From assembly GCA_030761205.1 (NCBI GenBank), contig JAULJL010000010.1:8899241-8963240 (forward strand): a stretch of DNA of 64,000 nucleotides, in the 5' to 3' direction. Positions 11,217 through 23,927 of the stretch are shown in pieces. This DNA is from Fremontodendron californicum (taxonomy: Eukaryota; Streptophyta; Magnoliopsida; Malvales; Malvaceae). The notes beneath the pieces were generated by a model. The model was not told where the DNA came from. It made no database searches and saw nothing but the letters and a program-made list of their open reading frames with translations. Within the stretch, counting starts at the first letter, position 1; every line of letters starts with the position of its first letter. A program made the translations under genes and the position numbers.

Positions 11217-13724
11217 ATGGCTCCCAAGAAGAACCTTGCTAACAAACCAACTCTCAAGCTTGCTCGAGCTAATCCTGTAGTCTACCCCACTTCATCATCA
11301 AAAGTTGATATCCCTGCTCATCCTTATGGCACTAGGAGGAAGACCAAAGCTCTTGCTGAATTGTATGAGCAAACTTTTCCGGTGCTCAATCAAAACCCTC
11401 TCTATGACACTTCTTCTCCAATTCAAGACTTAGAAGAAGTTTCTGTTGGACAAGTTGATTCTCCTCGAGGATCAAGTGCAAGTCGCCAGTTAACATACAA
11501 AGAACAAGATAGCTACTCAAGCAACAACCCTATTCCATCATTTGCTCCAAAATCAAGTTCTGGAGTAATGGCTGTCATGACAACTGGCACCACATCATTG
11601 GAAGAACAAGTTGCACTTCTGGCAAAATATGTTGAAATTCTTTCAGCAAGCATCAAAGAGAAGGATAACCAGATCGCTTCCATGATGGACAAGATCGCTG
11701 GTCTCACTGGAAAAAGAAACGAAGCTTCAAACCAAAATTGGCAATCCATCTTTCAAGATGATGGTGAGAACTCTGGCAAGGAAGTTGCTAAGGATTCTGA
11801 AGAAAAGATCAATGAACTCATCACTACCAGTCAGCTCAAGGATCTTATCAAGGAGGCTATCAAAGATCAAGTTGAAAGCGTCACTCAACCTTCATATACA
11901 TATGCAAAGCCATATTCTCAAAGGATAGATCGTCTGAGGATGCCTGGGAACTATCAACCCCCAAAGTTTCAGCAGTTCGATGGAAAAAGAAATCCACGCC
12001 AACATGTTGCACATTTCGTGGAAACTTGCAATAATGCTGGCACCTATGGAGATCTCATGGTGAAGCAGTTCGTTCGCTCTTTAAAAAGCAACGCCTTTGA
12101 TTGGTATACTGATCTTGAGCCTGGGACGATTGACAGCTGGGAACAACTTGAGCGTGAATTCCTTAATCGATTCTACAACACTCGTCGCATAGTCAACATG
12201 ATCGAACTCACAAGCTCACGTCAATGGAAAGATGAGCCAGTCATTGATTGCATCCACAGATGGAGGAATCTGAGCCTTAACTGCAAAGAAAGACTGTCTG
12301 AGTCTTCTGCCCTTGACATGTGCATCTAAGGCATGAATTGGGGCTTGCGTTACATTCTTCAAGGCATCAAGCCTAAGACCTTTGAAGAATTAGCCACTCG
12401 TGCTCATGATATGGAGTTGAGTATGACAGCTGCTGGAAATCAAGAACCTCCGGTGCAAGAGCCAAAGAAAGGTAAGGAAAAACAAGATACCCGCAAAGGG
12501 GGCAAAACCTTTATCAACAAGGGAGAAAGCAAACAGTCCATGGCCGTGACTACCAAGCCTCTTAAGATATCTCCCAAGTCAAAACAATCTCAAGAGACGA
12601 AATCTTCTCCTATCCAAGACAAAGGTAAAGGCAAGATCACTTTGAAGGAGAGGCAAGAAAAGAAGTATCCTTTTCTTGATTCTTATGTTTCAAGCATTCT
12701 TGAAGAACTTTTAAAGACTAAGCTGATTCAGTTACCAGAAATGAAGCGACCTGAAGAAGCTGATAAATTAGAAGACCCCAATTATTGCAAGTACCATCGC
12801 TTGATTAGCCATCCTCTGGAGAAGTGCTTTATTTTGAAGGATAAAATCATGCGACTCTATGAAGAGGGGAAAATCGAGTTTGAAGAAGAAACGGTGTCGT
12901 CAAATTTGGCATCAGTCAATATGGTTTCTCAATCCAATTTGCTGGATAAAACCATAAAATTTGGCTCTTTTGGTCTTATCATACTGGCTCCAAGTACAAG
13001 TACGATGGTGGATCTTCAAGGAAGTGGGGGCAACTATTTGCTTCAAAGACAAAATCAAGATTACGATGGTTGGACTCTAGTCACACGCCGAAAAAGCAAA
13101 AGGATGAATCTTCCAAAACTTGTGAAAGTGCCTACAAGAGCTAAGATGATCAAACAACCATCTAAATCTCCAAAGCCCAATGTGCTTCAAGAAACAAAAA
13201 TGCCATCTCAGGGTAAAAATTCAGTAGGGAGAAAGTCAAGGAGGCCAATCACTTTAAACGAATTCATGCCAATTCAGCTCAGAGATGAATATATGGTTTT
13301 CATGACTTGTTACCATAACGGTGGCAATGAAGATAATGAAAACAACATTGACACAGTAGCATTTGAAGTTGATGATCGTTCTTGTGCTACGAAAATTAAC
13401 TTTTCTGATGAAGATCTGTTGCTGGGGTCAACCCCTCATAATCGGTCGTTGTTCGTCGTAGGATATGCTCGAGAACAATAGATCAATAGAATCTTGATCG
13501 ATGATGGTTCTGCTGTCAACATACTCTTGTTGATGACAATGAAGGAATTGGGAGTTCTTTTGGATGAATTGATGCAAAGCCGCTTGATGATCCAAGGATT
13601 CAACCAAGGGGGACAAAGAGCTCTTGGAAAACTTAGACTTCAACTTTTCATTGGAGATATGGAGTCAAGTCCACTTTTCCATGTGATCGATGCCAAAACG
13701 ACGTACAACATGTTGTTAGGATGA
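11217..13724 (+). pseudogene. gag and protease of the Tat element, interrupted by stops
   Basis: The ATG at 11217 (MAPKKNLANK) opens the gag polyprotein. The retrotransposon gag domain is at about 11920-12330, with FVRSLKSNAFDWYTDLEPG and FLNRFYNTRR. A Cys/His cluster (YCKYHRLISHPLEKC) lies near 12780. The retropepsin-like active site ILIDDGSAVNIL is at about 13491-13526. The frame is kept throughout but hit by TAA at 12327-12329, TAG at 13479-13481 and TGA at 13722-13724. The first and third look like C-to-T changes (CAA to TAA, CGA to TGA), inferred from the family context. No functional product is expected. Confidence 0.88.
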
Positions 13725-16700
13725 TCGTGGATACATCAAAATGGTGTAGTCTCCTTAACTCTGCACCAATGTCTCAAGTATTGTAGAAACGGTCAAGTCA
13801 AGACGATCCTTGCAGATGCTAAGCCATTTACTATAGCAGAAGCACATTTCGCAGATGCAAAGTTTTATCTAAAAGATACATATATCGAAGAAGTAATGTC
13901 CAACCCGATGCAAGAATTAAGGCAAAAGGGAAAGAATTTGGCTTCCTCCACAGTTGGAGAAGATGAAATTGCTCAAGGTTTAAAGGATTTGACTCTTCCC
14001 CTCACTAACTTGGAAGAATCAAGAGGCCTTATACCTCCACTGAAAGGATTTGTTAGGCCAGTAGAAGAACCTCTTTGTGAACATCAGGATCTTCCTACTC
14101 ATCGAGCCAAAGATTTTGATCATAATGTTTATAGGTTGCTTGTCAAAGCTGGATATAAACATGAGGATGTTGCAAATTTGGCTCACGAGACAAAAGAGCT
14201 TAGTAAAGAAAAGCCGCAAAGTTCATTCAAGATCCGTCAGGTCTGACAAAAGAAAATTGATCACGTCAGAACTTCTAGAGAGGGGCTTGGATATTCTCCA
14301 TTAAAATTGAAGATTCATAAACAAACTTTGAGGTACATAAATATGGAGAAAGTGCTCGAGGAGCAAGAAGATGCAGTGAAGCCACCAGGACTTTCAGTAT
14401 TTGATCGCTTGGGAGCACGTTCAACACGATGTTCAGTGTTTGATCGTTTGAGCATTCAATCATCAAGAAGGTCAGTTTTTGAACGAATGGGAGAAAAATG
14501 CAGTGAAGTTTCTGTAAGTAAACCAATTTCCATTCAGTCAAGGCTTGGAAGTCTGTACTCTGAAGAAGTTAACTGTGGCCGAAAAAGAAAATTTTCCACT
14601 TTAAAGGAATCAAGAGATTTTCACAGCAAAATTCATTCTCGAATGAAAAGGCAAAGCGAATGGAAGGTAACTACTGGTGAAGTTTTAAAGGCTAGAAAGC
14701 ACACAGTGGTTATAACCAAATTGGTCTCATCCTGAGAGGAAGAAGAACTTGAAGAAACAGAAATCCTTACTTCTAACCATGTATCTGTAAAAGAAACTGG
14801 TGAAAAATCTCAAGAAGAAGAAGCCCAAAAAGCCCTTTCATCTTTTGAAGAAGGAAATCAAGCTACTATTGATGAGCTAAAGGAGGTTAACATCAGTACT
14901 AGTGAAGATCCACGACCAGTCTTTATTAATGCTTGCTTACCACCAGAAGAGGAAAAAGCCTATCTTGATCTTTTGATAGAGTATCGAGATATCTTTGCTT
15001 GGACTTACAAAGATATGTCGGGACTTGATCCAAAAGTAGCTATGCATCATCTGGCTGTCAAGAAAAGTGTTCGACCTATCAAACAAGCTTAACGACGTTT
15101 TCATCCTGACTTGATTCCCCAAATTGAAGCTGAGGTCAATAAGCTCATCAAAGCTGGCTTTATTAGAGAAGTCAAGTATCCCACTTGGATCTCAAATATT
15201 GTTCGAGTGAGAAAGAAAAATGGTCAACTTCGAGTTTGTGTAGATTTTTGAGATTTGAACAATGCTTGTCCAAAGGACGACTTTCCTCTCCCTTTAACAG
15301 AAATAATGGTTGATGCTACAACTGGCCACGAAGCTTTGTCATTTATGGATGGATCGTCTGGCTATAATCAAATTCGCATGGCTCCAAGAGATGAAGAACT
15401 TACCGCATTTCGAACTCCAAAAGGAATATACTGTTACAAAGTTATGTCGTTTGGGTTAAAGAATGCAGGTGCTACTTATCAAAGAGCAATGCAAAAGATC
15501 TTTGATGATATGCTTCACAAAAATGTTGAATGTTATGTTGATGACTTGGTAGTGAAGTCAAAGGAAAAATCCGATCATCTTGCTGATCTTCGCCAAGTGT
15601 TTGAAAGATTGCGCAGATACCAATTGAAGATGAATCCGCTCAAGTGTGCGTTTGGAGTATCCTCGGGCAAGTTTTTGAGGTTCATCGTACGACATCGTGG
15701 GATTGAGATCGATCAATCAAAAATAGATGCAATCATGAAAATGCCTGAACCGCGCAATCTGCATGAACTTAAAAGTCTGCAAGGAAGATTGGCATATATC
15801 CGACGCTTCATCTCAAACTTGGATGGTCGATGCCAACCATTTAGTCGGCTAATGAAGAAGGATGTCTCTTTTGTCTGGGATGAGGCCTGCAGTAATGCTT
15901 TTAAGAGCATTAAGACCTTTTTGTTACGACCACCTATTCTGAAGGCACCTATACCAGGGCAGCCGTTGATCCTTTATATTGCTACACAAGAACATTCCTT
16001 AGGAGCATTGTTGGTACAAGAGAATGATGAAGGAAAAGAAACTGCACTCTACTATCTTAGTAGAACTCTTAATGGCGCTGAATTAAATTATTCTCCCATT
16101 GAAAAGACTTGCTTGTCATTGATGTTTGCAGTTAAAAAGCTGAGGTATTATTTGCAAGCTCATTCTGTTCGTTTGATTTCGCGAGCAGATCCTCTTAAAT
16201 ATCTCATGTCCAAGTCTGTGCTCAGTGGAAGATTGGCAAAATGGGCTCTTTTGCTACAAGAGTTCGATATTACTTATATTCCACAAAAGGCTGTTAAAGG
16301 GCAAGCACTTGCCGATTTCCTTGCAAACCATCCGATTCCAGATGATTGGGAATTCTCTGAAGATCTCCCAAATAAAGATGCTCTTTTCATCGAAATTCCC
16401 AGACCATGGAAACTATTCTTCGATGGGGCCGCCCATCAAGATGGAGTTGGAGCAGGTGTTGTCTTTGTCACTTCAGAAGGAGATGTATTGCCTTATGCAT
16501 TTACTCTCACTGAAAATTGTTCCAACAATGTAGTAGAATACCAAGCTCTGATCATTGGATTGAAAATGGTAGTGGATATGAAGATCACTCAACTTAAAGT
16601 GTTTGGGGATTCCAAATTAGTCATCAACCAACTTCTTTCACTTTATGAAGTTAAGAAGCCATACCTCTTACCATATGTCAACTATGCGAAGAAGATTTTG

Positions 16701-17186
16701 GAATGGTTTGACAATGTAAGCTTGGAACATGTACCAAGAAGAGAGAACAAGCAAGCAGATTCTCTAGCTAATCTAGCATCATCTCTTGCCATGCCAAGTG
16801 TAGAAGTAAAAGTCCCTCTTTGCAAACGATGGATTTTGCCTCCAGTTGATTTTAAAGATAACGATATAGAATCCAATGTTGTTTCAGTTTGCAAAGTTGA
16901 AAAAGAAGATTGGAGACAATCATTGATTGATTATTTAGAGCATGGGAGGCTACCCAATGATCCAAGGCATAAAACAGAAGTGAAACGTCGAGCTCCTCGA
17001 TTTATTTACTTCAAGGGTACACTTTATCGCCGCTCTTTTGATGGGGTCTTCCTTCGATGTTTAGGAGAAGATGAAGTATCCAAAACCTTACAAGAAGCTC
17101 ATTCAGGAATTTGTGGTGCACATCAGTCTGGAGCTAAATTGCACTTCAAATTAAAAGAATGGGATACTACTGGCCAACAATGGTAA
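13725..17186 (+). pseudogene. pol of the Tat element: reverse transcriptase, RNase H and second RNase H
   Basis: Same frame as gag. A linker (13725-14880) leads into the reverse transcriptase. Catalytic YVDD is at 15534-15545, preceded by the finger/palm motifs DLNNACPKDDFPLP and GYNQIRMAPRDEELTAF. The Gypsy RNase H follows (LYYLSRTLNGAELNYSPIEK). The second, archaeal-type RNase H begins near 16400 (WKLFFDGAAHQDGVGAGVVF ... NNVVEYQALI ... GDSKLVINQL), which is diagnostic of Tat elements. In-frame stops at 14244-14246, 14733-14735, 15090-15092 and 15249-15251 break it upstream of the RT core. The reading frame is lost near 17150, just before the integrase zinc finger region ends. Confidence 0.9.
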
Positions 17187-18141
17187 AGGATAGCATGGAC
17201 TACTCCAAGAAATGTCAAGCTTGTCAGTTTCATGCAAACTTCATCCATCAACCTCCTGAACCATTACATCCAACAGTCACATCTTGGTCGTTCGATGCTT
17301 GGGGACTTGATTTGGTAGGACCATTACCTAAGAGTTCACTAGGGCATATGTATATACTTGCCGCTATAGATTACTTTTCAAAGTGGGCAGAAGTGGCACC
17401 TTACAGGGAAGTAAAAAAAAAACTGTTGCAACTTTTATCAGGACAAACATCATTTATCGGTATGGTGTACCTCGTCACATCATAACTGATAATAGAAAGC
17501 AGTTTGACATGAGAAAATTATGTGCACAGTTTGACTTCAAGCAGTACAAGTCTTCAATGTACCATGCTCCAGCAAACAGATTAGCAGAAGCTTTTAACAA
17601 GACTTTGTGCATCTTCTCAAGAAAGTTGTTAACCGTTCAAAGAAAGATTGGCATGAAAGGATGGAAGAAGCTCTGTGGGCTTATCGAACTACATATCGCA
17701 CACCAACTCAAGCCTCCGTATGCACTTGTTTATGGTGTAGAAGCTGTTCTACCACTTGAGCGACAAATTCCATCATTGAGGATTGCAATCCAGGAAGATC
17801 TTTCTAGTGAAGACAATGTACGCTTACGTTTAGAAGAATTAGAAGCACTGGATGAGAAAAGGTTGGAAGCCCAACAACGCTTGGAGTGCTATCAAGCTCG
17901 ACTATCCAAAGCTTTTAATAAGAAAGTTAAGCAGCGATCTTTCCAAGTTGGAGATTTAGTCCTTGCTGTAAGAAGACCCATAAATACTTCACATCGTATT
18001 GGCAACAAGTTCCTTTCAAAATGGGATGGACCATACGTTGTTCGAGAAGTTTATACCAATGGTGCATACAAGATCGTTGATCAAGATGGTGTCAAAGTTG
18101 GACCGATCAATGGAAAGTTTTTGAAGCGTTACTATGCTTAA
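17159..18141 (+). pseudogene. Integrase of the Tat element, frameshifted
   Basis: The core reads MGYYWPTMVKDSMDYSKKCQ, then WSFDAWGLDLVGPLP (first Asp), ITDNRKQFD (second Asp; the family usually has Gly where Arg stands) and AEAFNKTL (Glu). The C-terminal part keeps FQVGDLVLAVRRP and GPINGKFLKRYYA. The frame shifts in the run of A at about 17410-17420. It shifts again twice between about 17590 and 17720, where the expected DWHERMEEALWAY sequence reads in another frame. Not functional. Confidence 0.87.
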
Positions 18142-18629
18142 AGAAGGTATTGCTCCTAAACAAGAGCTTAAACTGTCATATGTTGCTCCTATGCACGAGC
18201 TTAAACTGCACATTAGAAAAAAAAATTTGATGAACTACATTATGACTTGATCCTTCAAATTCGAGGGTACGTAGGCAGCTTGGTTTCATTGCCAAGTTTA
18301 GTCCAAACAAAAAAAAAATTGTTTGATTCAAATATTATCTTTTGTTCACTTGAAAGTATCATGATAATTCTCCATTCAAATTTCATGATTCAAGTTGTTT
18401 TTCAAGTAAAACAAATCTTTTACAAATTAAAGATCCTTGGGAATTTAATTTGTAGTCCACACATGATGCAAAAATGCTTCAAAAAGTGCAAAAGAAAGAT
18501 GATATATGGAGAAAAAGAAATTTAACTTCATTCCAAACTTGAAAAGAACTTACAATTATTAAAAAAAAAAAACTAACAATTGTGAGAACTAATACAAATT
18601 TCAAAAAAAAAAGTTACATCAAAAGGGAT
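18142..18629. other. Gap between pol end and the convergent antisense ORF
   Basis: This 488-bp stretch inside the Tat element lies between the 3' end of integrase and the 3' end of the minus-strand ORF. It has several A-runs and no recognisable domain, and is probably terminator/UTR sequence for both transcripts. Confidence 0.5.
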
Positions 18630-21418
18630 TCAGGGCTTCCATTTGAAATTCTTCAAGTCTTCTCGAGAGGCTTCCAACATACTTCGCAACAAATCTAAGT
18701 TTTTGGCTTCATTCTCAGTAAGGGTAGTAAAAGACTCAACAGAATTCATCTCCTCACGAAACTTGGAGGTGTCGATTCTTCTTCTTTTCAGTTCATCTTC
18801 AGTTTCTTGGAGCGAAGATTCAAGTCTATGTTTTTTGCGTTGCAAAGTAATGAACTTTTGCTCTATATCTGCCAAGTTCGACTGCAGGGTGTTAAGGTTC
18901 TCAACAGTTTTATGTTCAAGTAACATTGAATCTTTAAGTCGAATTTCAAGTGCTTGAAGTCTTTCAATTCCATCCTTGGATGAAGAGATGGAAGATTCAA
19001 GCTCATTAAACTTTTAGACTTGTGTAAAGTAGTCTTCCACCATGCCTTTCAATAAGGATGAATCAATGGACTTAATTGCTTCTATTGCATCAAAGATCTT
19101 GTGGACATCACTAGTAAATGAAGAAACCCGATCAAAAGAAGTGCGAATAATCCTTGGTTGAATGCTTTCCCACAAAATAGTTGCAAGCTTCAACTGACTA
19201 TCGGATATCACTTTTTCAGCACTAAACTTAGAAAATTCTAGAAGGGCGAGATGACTAGCTTCAACATGAGGGCTTATGGTAGTCTTCACTATAGGGGAAG
19301 TATCATTAACAATCATGTTGGGGCAAGCATCTTCTTGGTTGGAAACGGTACTTGAAACATTATTTTTGATCTCAGCTACAAGTTTGTTGAACTCATGCGA
19401 ACTAGAAACTGAAGCTTCACTTTTGGCAGGGGATATATCACCATGAAAGGACTCCCTTGGCCTGATTCGCTTCCAATGTCTTTCATGATCACTCTCATCA
19501 ATTGAATCTTCAAGGATCGCATTATGCTTTCCTTCGATGACTTTCGGTAAAACCCTTTGTGCTTCATCGACTAATGACACTGATCTAGGAACTTCTTGTG
19601 AAGCCTTCACATGCTCCTCTATTAAATCTATAGTGGACGAGACTTTGGCTTTATTGGGTTTGTCTTGCGAAATCTCTAAAGACTTTTTCTTAACATCCTT
19701 TGAAGGTTTTCTTCTCTTTTATGGTGATGTACAGATACTTGAAATCAAAATATCAATAGAATGCTCAAGATATGGCTCATGAACTTTCGACCACCATTCC
19801 ATGTATCTTGCGGTTGCATGATCATTAGGACTCAGAGAACGAGCTGGAGAGATCAATCTGGAATTTGTATGAGAACGAGTGCAAATTCTCCAAAACCTAC
19901 ATAGATCATCCACAGATCCAGAACGAATGTCTTCCTTAAGAGCTCCGGGAATATCTTGACAAAACCCAAATTGTCTCCCAAATCGATGAGGACTGTAAGG
20001 TTCTGCAATGATGGATTGGTTACACCGGACGGGCAAATAGCTCGAACGAACATTAACAAGGTAGCCATGATTGATCTTACTAAGAGCGTCATCATCAACA
20101 AGCACTTCATCTCTATTTTTGGGACATAAGTTAGCATTCCACACTATGCCAGTATGAATCAACTTGCGGGCGTCATAATCCTCAAAGTATTTGGCTCCAC
20201 CTTCTCCTGAAAACTTGCTCATCAAAGGCCCATATACATCATCTGGATTTTGAAAGTGAGTCCGGAAGTAATAACTTAGCCACCCATAAACATAGTGAAT
20301 TGGAAAACACGCATCTGAAGAGCCCGCTTGAGTAGAAAGTGTGATTCAGCTTAGTCCATGGTAAATATTGGCTAACACCGGGATCGCAAGATTAACAGTT
20401 CTTCCAATCGCCATCAAGCTGGCTATCTTAAATGTCTCTGGCCGAACAAATTCTGAATCTTTACTTGGGAAAACGAAGAAACAAATCCAACAAGAAAGGA
20501 AGGCAGCTAAATAAGTGTCTGTTGTTAAACTTCCTGTGATTCCAAGTGTAGTGAATGCTCCATCTCCTGCCATTCCCCGACCTTGGTACTTCCGAAGGAT
20601 CCCAATAGGGTTATGTGTAGCTTTTAGACGAACAAGCTTCTTTGCTTTTCGAGCAGGTGGCTTGGTGTAATGCGATTTTCCTTGAAACCAAAAGTTGATC
20701 CAATCCTCGATAGACACCTTATCCTCCTTGTTTTGCTTCAAAAGATGGAATGCAGCAAATAGATACTCACAACATCTCGGGATGAATCTTCCCTTGTTAT
20801 CAAAGCCAGTCAATTCGGCAGCACAATGATGACTTCATCATAAAAGATGCAATGAATAGGCAAACCGCCTAGCTTATGCAAATCCCATAAGGAGATGGAA
20901 GCTTCCCCAGTAGCAAGGTGGAGAGTATTGGTAGCCGGGCACCAAGCTTCACAAAAAGCGCGAATGACGTCCTTGTTGTGATCATAGGTGTATAATGATG
21001 CATAAACAGCATCATATATACTAACTGTCATTAAAGTTTTGTTGAAATGGTATAACACATCTTCAGTCCATTCCCAATACTTTGGTATGTAACCAAACTC
21101 TCCAAAAATCTTGAAGGAAAATCCCCAATATGACTTTTCGGAAGTGATACGGCTTCTCAATGTGTCAAACTTCTCATGATTAGAAGTATTGACGTGAAGA
21201 TTAGATTGAAGAGATCTCGCCTTTGGAGAAAATTGTGAGGCTTGGGAAAGTTCTATCGACCAATCTTCCAAAGTGGCAGGAAAATCAAATGATTTCCAAG
21301 TGGACTTATATCTACCCGATATGGGCTTGTCGGTGAAGAGATATAATCCTTTTTTAATGTCTTCGTCTTCCTTGGAAAGAATCACAAGATAATCTTTGTG
21401 ATCTTTGAAGTACACCAT
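18630..21418 (-). pseudogene. Plant mobile domain (PMD) protein encoded antisense inside the Tat element, broken
   Basis: From an ATG at 21418 (MVYFKDHKDYLVILSK) the minus strand reads a protein of about 930 residues. The first two thirds match the 'aminotransferase-like, plant mobile domain' family known from MAIN/MAIL proteins and from transposons: YWEWTEDVLYHF, GEASISLWDLHKLGGLPIHC, GRFIPRCCEYLFAAFHLLKQ, WINFWFQGKSHY and HYVYGWLSYYF. The last 150 residues are heptad-rich (SNLADIEQKFITLQRKKH...), a likely coiled coil. It is broken by one frameshift near 20815-20825, where ...YDEVI should continue into ELTGFDNKG. It is also broken by in-frame stops at 20346-20348, 19719-19721 and 19014-19016. 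Its role in the element is unknown. Antisense extra ORFs are an established trait of Tat elements. Confidence 0.82.
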
Positions 21419-21448
21419 GATGATTCTACAAAAACAAAAACAAAACAA

Positions 21449-22883
21449 ACAAAAAATGTCAAAGTAGGTAGAGAATTAAAAAAAAAATCTTTATTTATCT
21501 TCTAAAAAAAAGAGCCTGAAAAGAAGTTGATTCTTGAATCAAAAATAAGAAGACGAGTGGCGCATGGCGTTAATGTGAATACTGGAAGCAAAAACAAAGC
21601 TGGTGGCACAAAAGAATTAAAAGGCAAAGAGGATAAAGCATACGTAAATGCATGATGTGTCAACATGCATGTAATGTACAAGTAACCAAAATCATGCATG
21701 AGTAAAGATGAATAGGTGATTGGTGAAAGAATATTTATGCATGACAATCCTTTCTGGCTTTCTTTGTCCACCATAAATATTATGGCGGTGGTCCACACAA
21801 ACATGCAATTTTATATTTTATTCTCAAGAACTTGTGGACGGACACCAATCCATGTTTATTCAAACTGCCTTCCTGTTAAGGCTTTAAAATATGAACCTGC
21901 TGGCCATGCTTTTCATTATGCTGTTCTTAATCGATGCTTCGTAATGAGGAGAACAATACTACAAAAGCATGAGAATGGAGCAATTAAGGGGATAATATAA
22001 AATTCTTTGGGAAGTACCATGGAAACCATGACAGGAGGCGACGGCATAAAAAAAAAAAACAAAGGGCTCACCTATCAGGCACTCCAACGTAGCAACCTAT
22101 CAAGCTCTCCAACGTAGCAACCTTTGGCAATTGATTTGATATGCAGATTAGCTTGAGAAGGCCTTGCTTTTATAGGGGAAATAATTCAAGTCCTATGCGG
22201 TCAAGGAATAGAACTTCTAATTGCATTAGAATTTCTTTAAGACTGGATGGCATCAAGCATGAGAGAAGTCTTTGCCAATTAAGAGTCTTACTCTTAGTTG
22301 ATTAAGAGATGTTCATATCAAGTAAAATTGCAAAACAATTCTGATTGGACTATAAGTATTTGGATTTGAAGAGAACTGATTTTTAAAGTCAGGAGGTTTG
22401 TGTTTTGGCTTCTTAGGAAATCAAATTTTAGTTGAATAACAAGATCATAACCCGGCTAGTCAATTAAGGATATAATAATACTACTGCCATCCCAATTCTT
22501 GTTGGTAAAGGAATGACCATAGACGTTGTACCATAATAATAGCCTAAATGATGTGGTTATTTGTCAGGCATTGTTGAAAATTGTTTCTTTAGCTTATGTG
22601 AATTGTTCTCTTACGTGGGCCCTTCCACTTCGGCCATGTTTTATATAAACTTTGGTTTTTACCAATTGCTATATTAATTCAGAAGCAGGCCTATCCATAC
22701 TTCTCTTAAGTGGGCTGTTCTTCTATGTGGGCCAATGTTGGTTCTTTGCCCATTTTGATTAAAAACATTTTGGAATCAAGACAATACAAAGGTGCAAATA
22801 AATTTTGGCTTCAAAAGCAAAGTAAATTTCAAGATTTGTTCACTTTCTACACTCAACAAAAATCGTGTACGTGACCAAGTCTT
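21449..22883. other. Non-coding 3' internal region of the Tat element
   Basis: Upstream of the antisense ORF, so any promoter for it would lie here, read on the minus strand. Short open frames on both strands show no family resemblance. No clear regulatory motif was fixed. Confidence 0.5.
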
Positions 22884-22890
22884 GAGGGGG
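22884..22890 (+). other. Polypurine tract
   Basis: GAGGGGG, four bases before the 3' LTR starts at 22895: the expected plus-strand primer site. Confidence 0.7.
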
Positions 22891-22894
22891 CATT

Positions 22895-23927
22895 TGTAGA
22901 ATGATAAATTTTTTTAACCAATTACAAATTGCCACATATCAATTGAAATTCTTTTAATTAAAGGAATTTTCAATTAAATTATGCATCACCATGTGAAATT
23001 ATGACATCATAATTAATTATTTTATAATTAATAAAATACACACATGGCTTGACCAATCAAATTACAAGGATTCGTGGGTCATCCAATCAAATTTCACCCA
23101 TATGTCATAATTATTTTATCTCTAAATTAAATTAATTAAGAGATAAATAATGAAGTTTTATCTCTAATTAAATTAAATTAATTAAGAGATAAATAATGAA
23201 GTTTTATCTCTAATTAAATTAATTAAGAGATAAATAAATATTTTATCTCTAATTTAATTAATTAATTAAGGGATAAATAATGAAGTTTTATCTCTAATTA
23301 AATTAAATTAAATTAATTAAGAGATAAATAAAGAGGTATTATCTCTAATTAAATTAAATTAATTAAGAAATAAATAAATAATGAGGACAAGTTCTTTTAG
23401 AACTCTCTTTCACCTGGCTAGCTACCACTATAAATAGAGACCTCCCCTCAACACAAAGGACAGAATTCAGAAGCCTGAAGAGAATAAGAAGATTTTGAAG
23501 ATCCAAATCCTCTCCAAAATCTCAAGAAGAATTTTTTGAAGGAATTGAAGAAATTGAAGATATTCTGAAAACGTTGTGCATGTTCTTAAGAAAGCTACTC
23601 TTTGATCTTGTTTCATCAAAAGAAAGAAGATCAATCTCGTTTTTAAGATCAAGTCTAAAAGACCCTTAAAGCGGATCTCAAGATTTCTCAAAAAGTTGCT
23701 CTCCGTTCTTGTTCCATAGAAAGAAAGGAGGTCAAACCCGTTTTTCAAGATCAAGTCTAGAAGACCCTTGAAGCGGATCTCATCAGAATCTTGTTGAAGA
23801 AAAGAATCAAATGATTTCTTTATTTTAAGAACTTTCATAGATTGTAATCTCAAAGTTTGATTAATAAAATTCTTATTTGACTGCAAATTTTCCTTGTCAT
23901 ATTTTTTACGCGAAATTTGTGTGTACA
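22895..23927 (+). repeat. 3' LTR of the Tat element
   Basis: 1033 bp, beginning TGTAGAA and ending GTGTACA, followed by the target duplication ACGAC (23928-23932). Carries the same palindromic array (23113-23375) and TATA box (23429-23438) as the 5' LTR. It lacks the hAT insertion, so it shows the pre-insertion site with a single TTTGTGTG. Confidence 0.93.

Larger units (their letters stand above)
9604..23927 (+). mobile_element. Ty3/Gypsy LTR retrotransposon, Tat/Ogre lineage, with antisense plant-mobile-domain ORF
   Basis: A complete element of 14.3 kb. LTRs begin TGTAGAA and end GTGTACA, and it is bounded by the perfect 5-bp target duplication ACGAC (9599-9603 and 23928-23932). Order: 5' LTR, primer-binding region, gag, protease, RT, RNase H, second RNase H, integrase, antisense ORF, polypurine tract, 3' LTR. 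The second RNase H after the Gypsy one and the extra antisense ORF place it in the Tat lineage (established knowledge). All coding parts are broken, with at least seven in-frame stops in gag-pol plus several frameshifts, so it cannot move on its own. The LTRs look only a few percent different by eye once the hAT insertion is removed. Confidence 0.93.
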
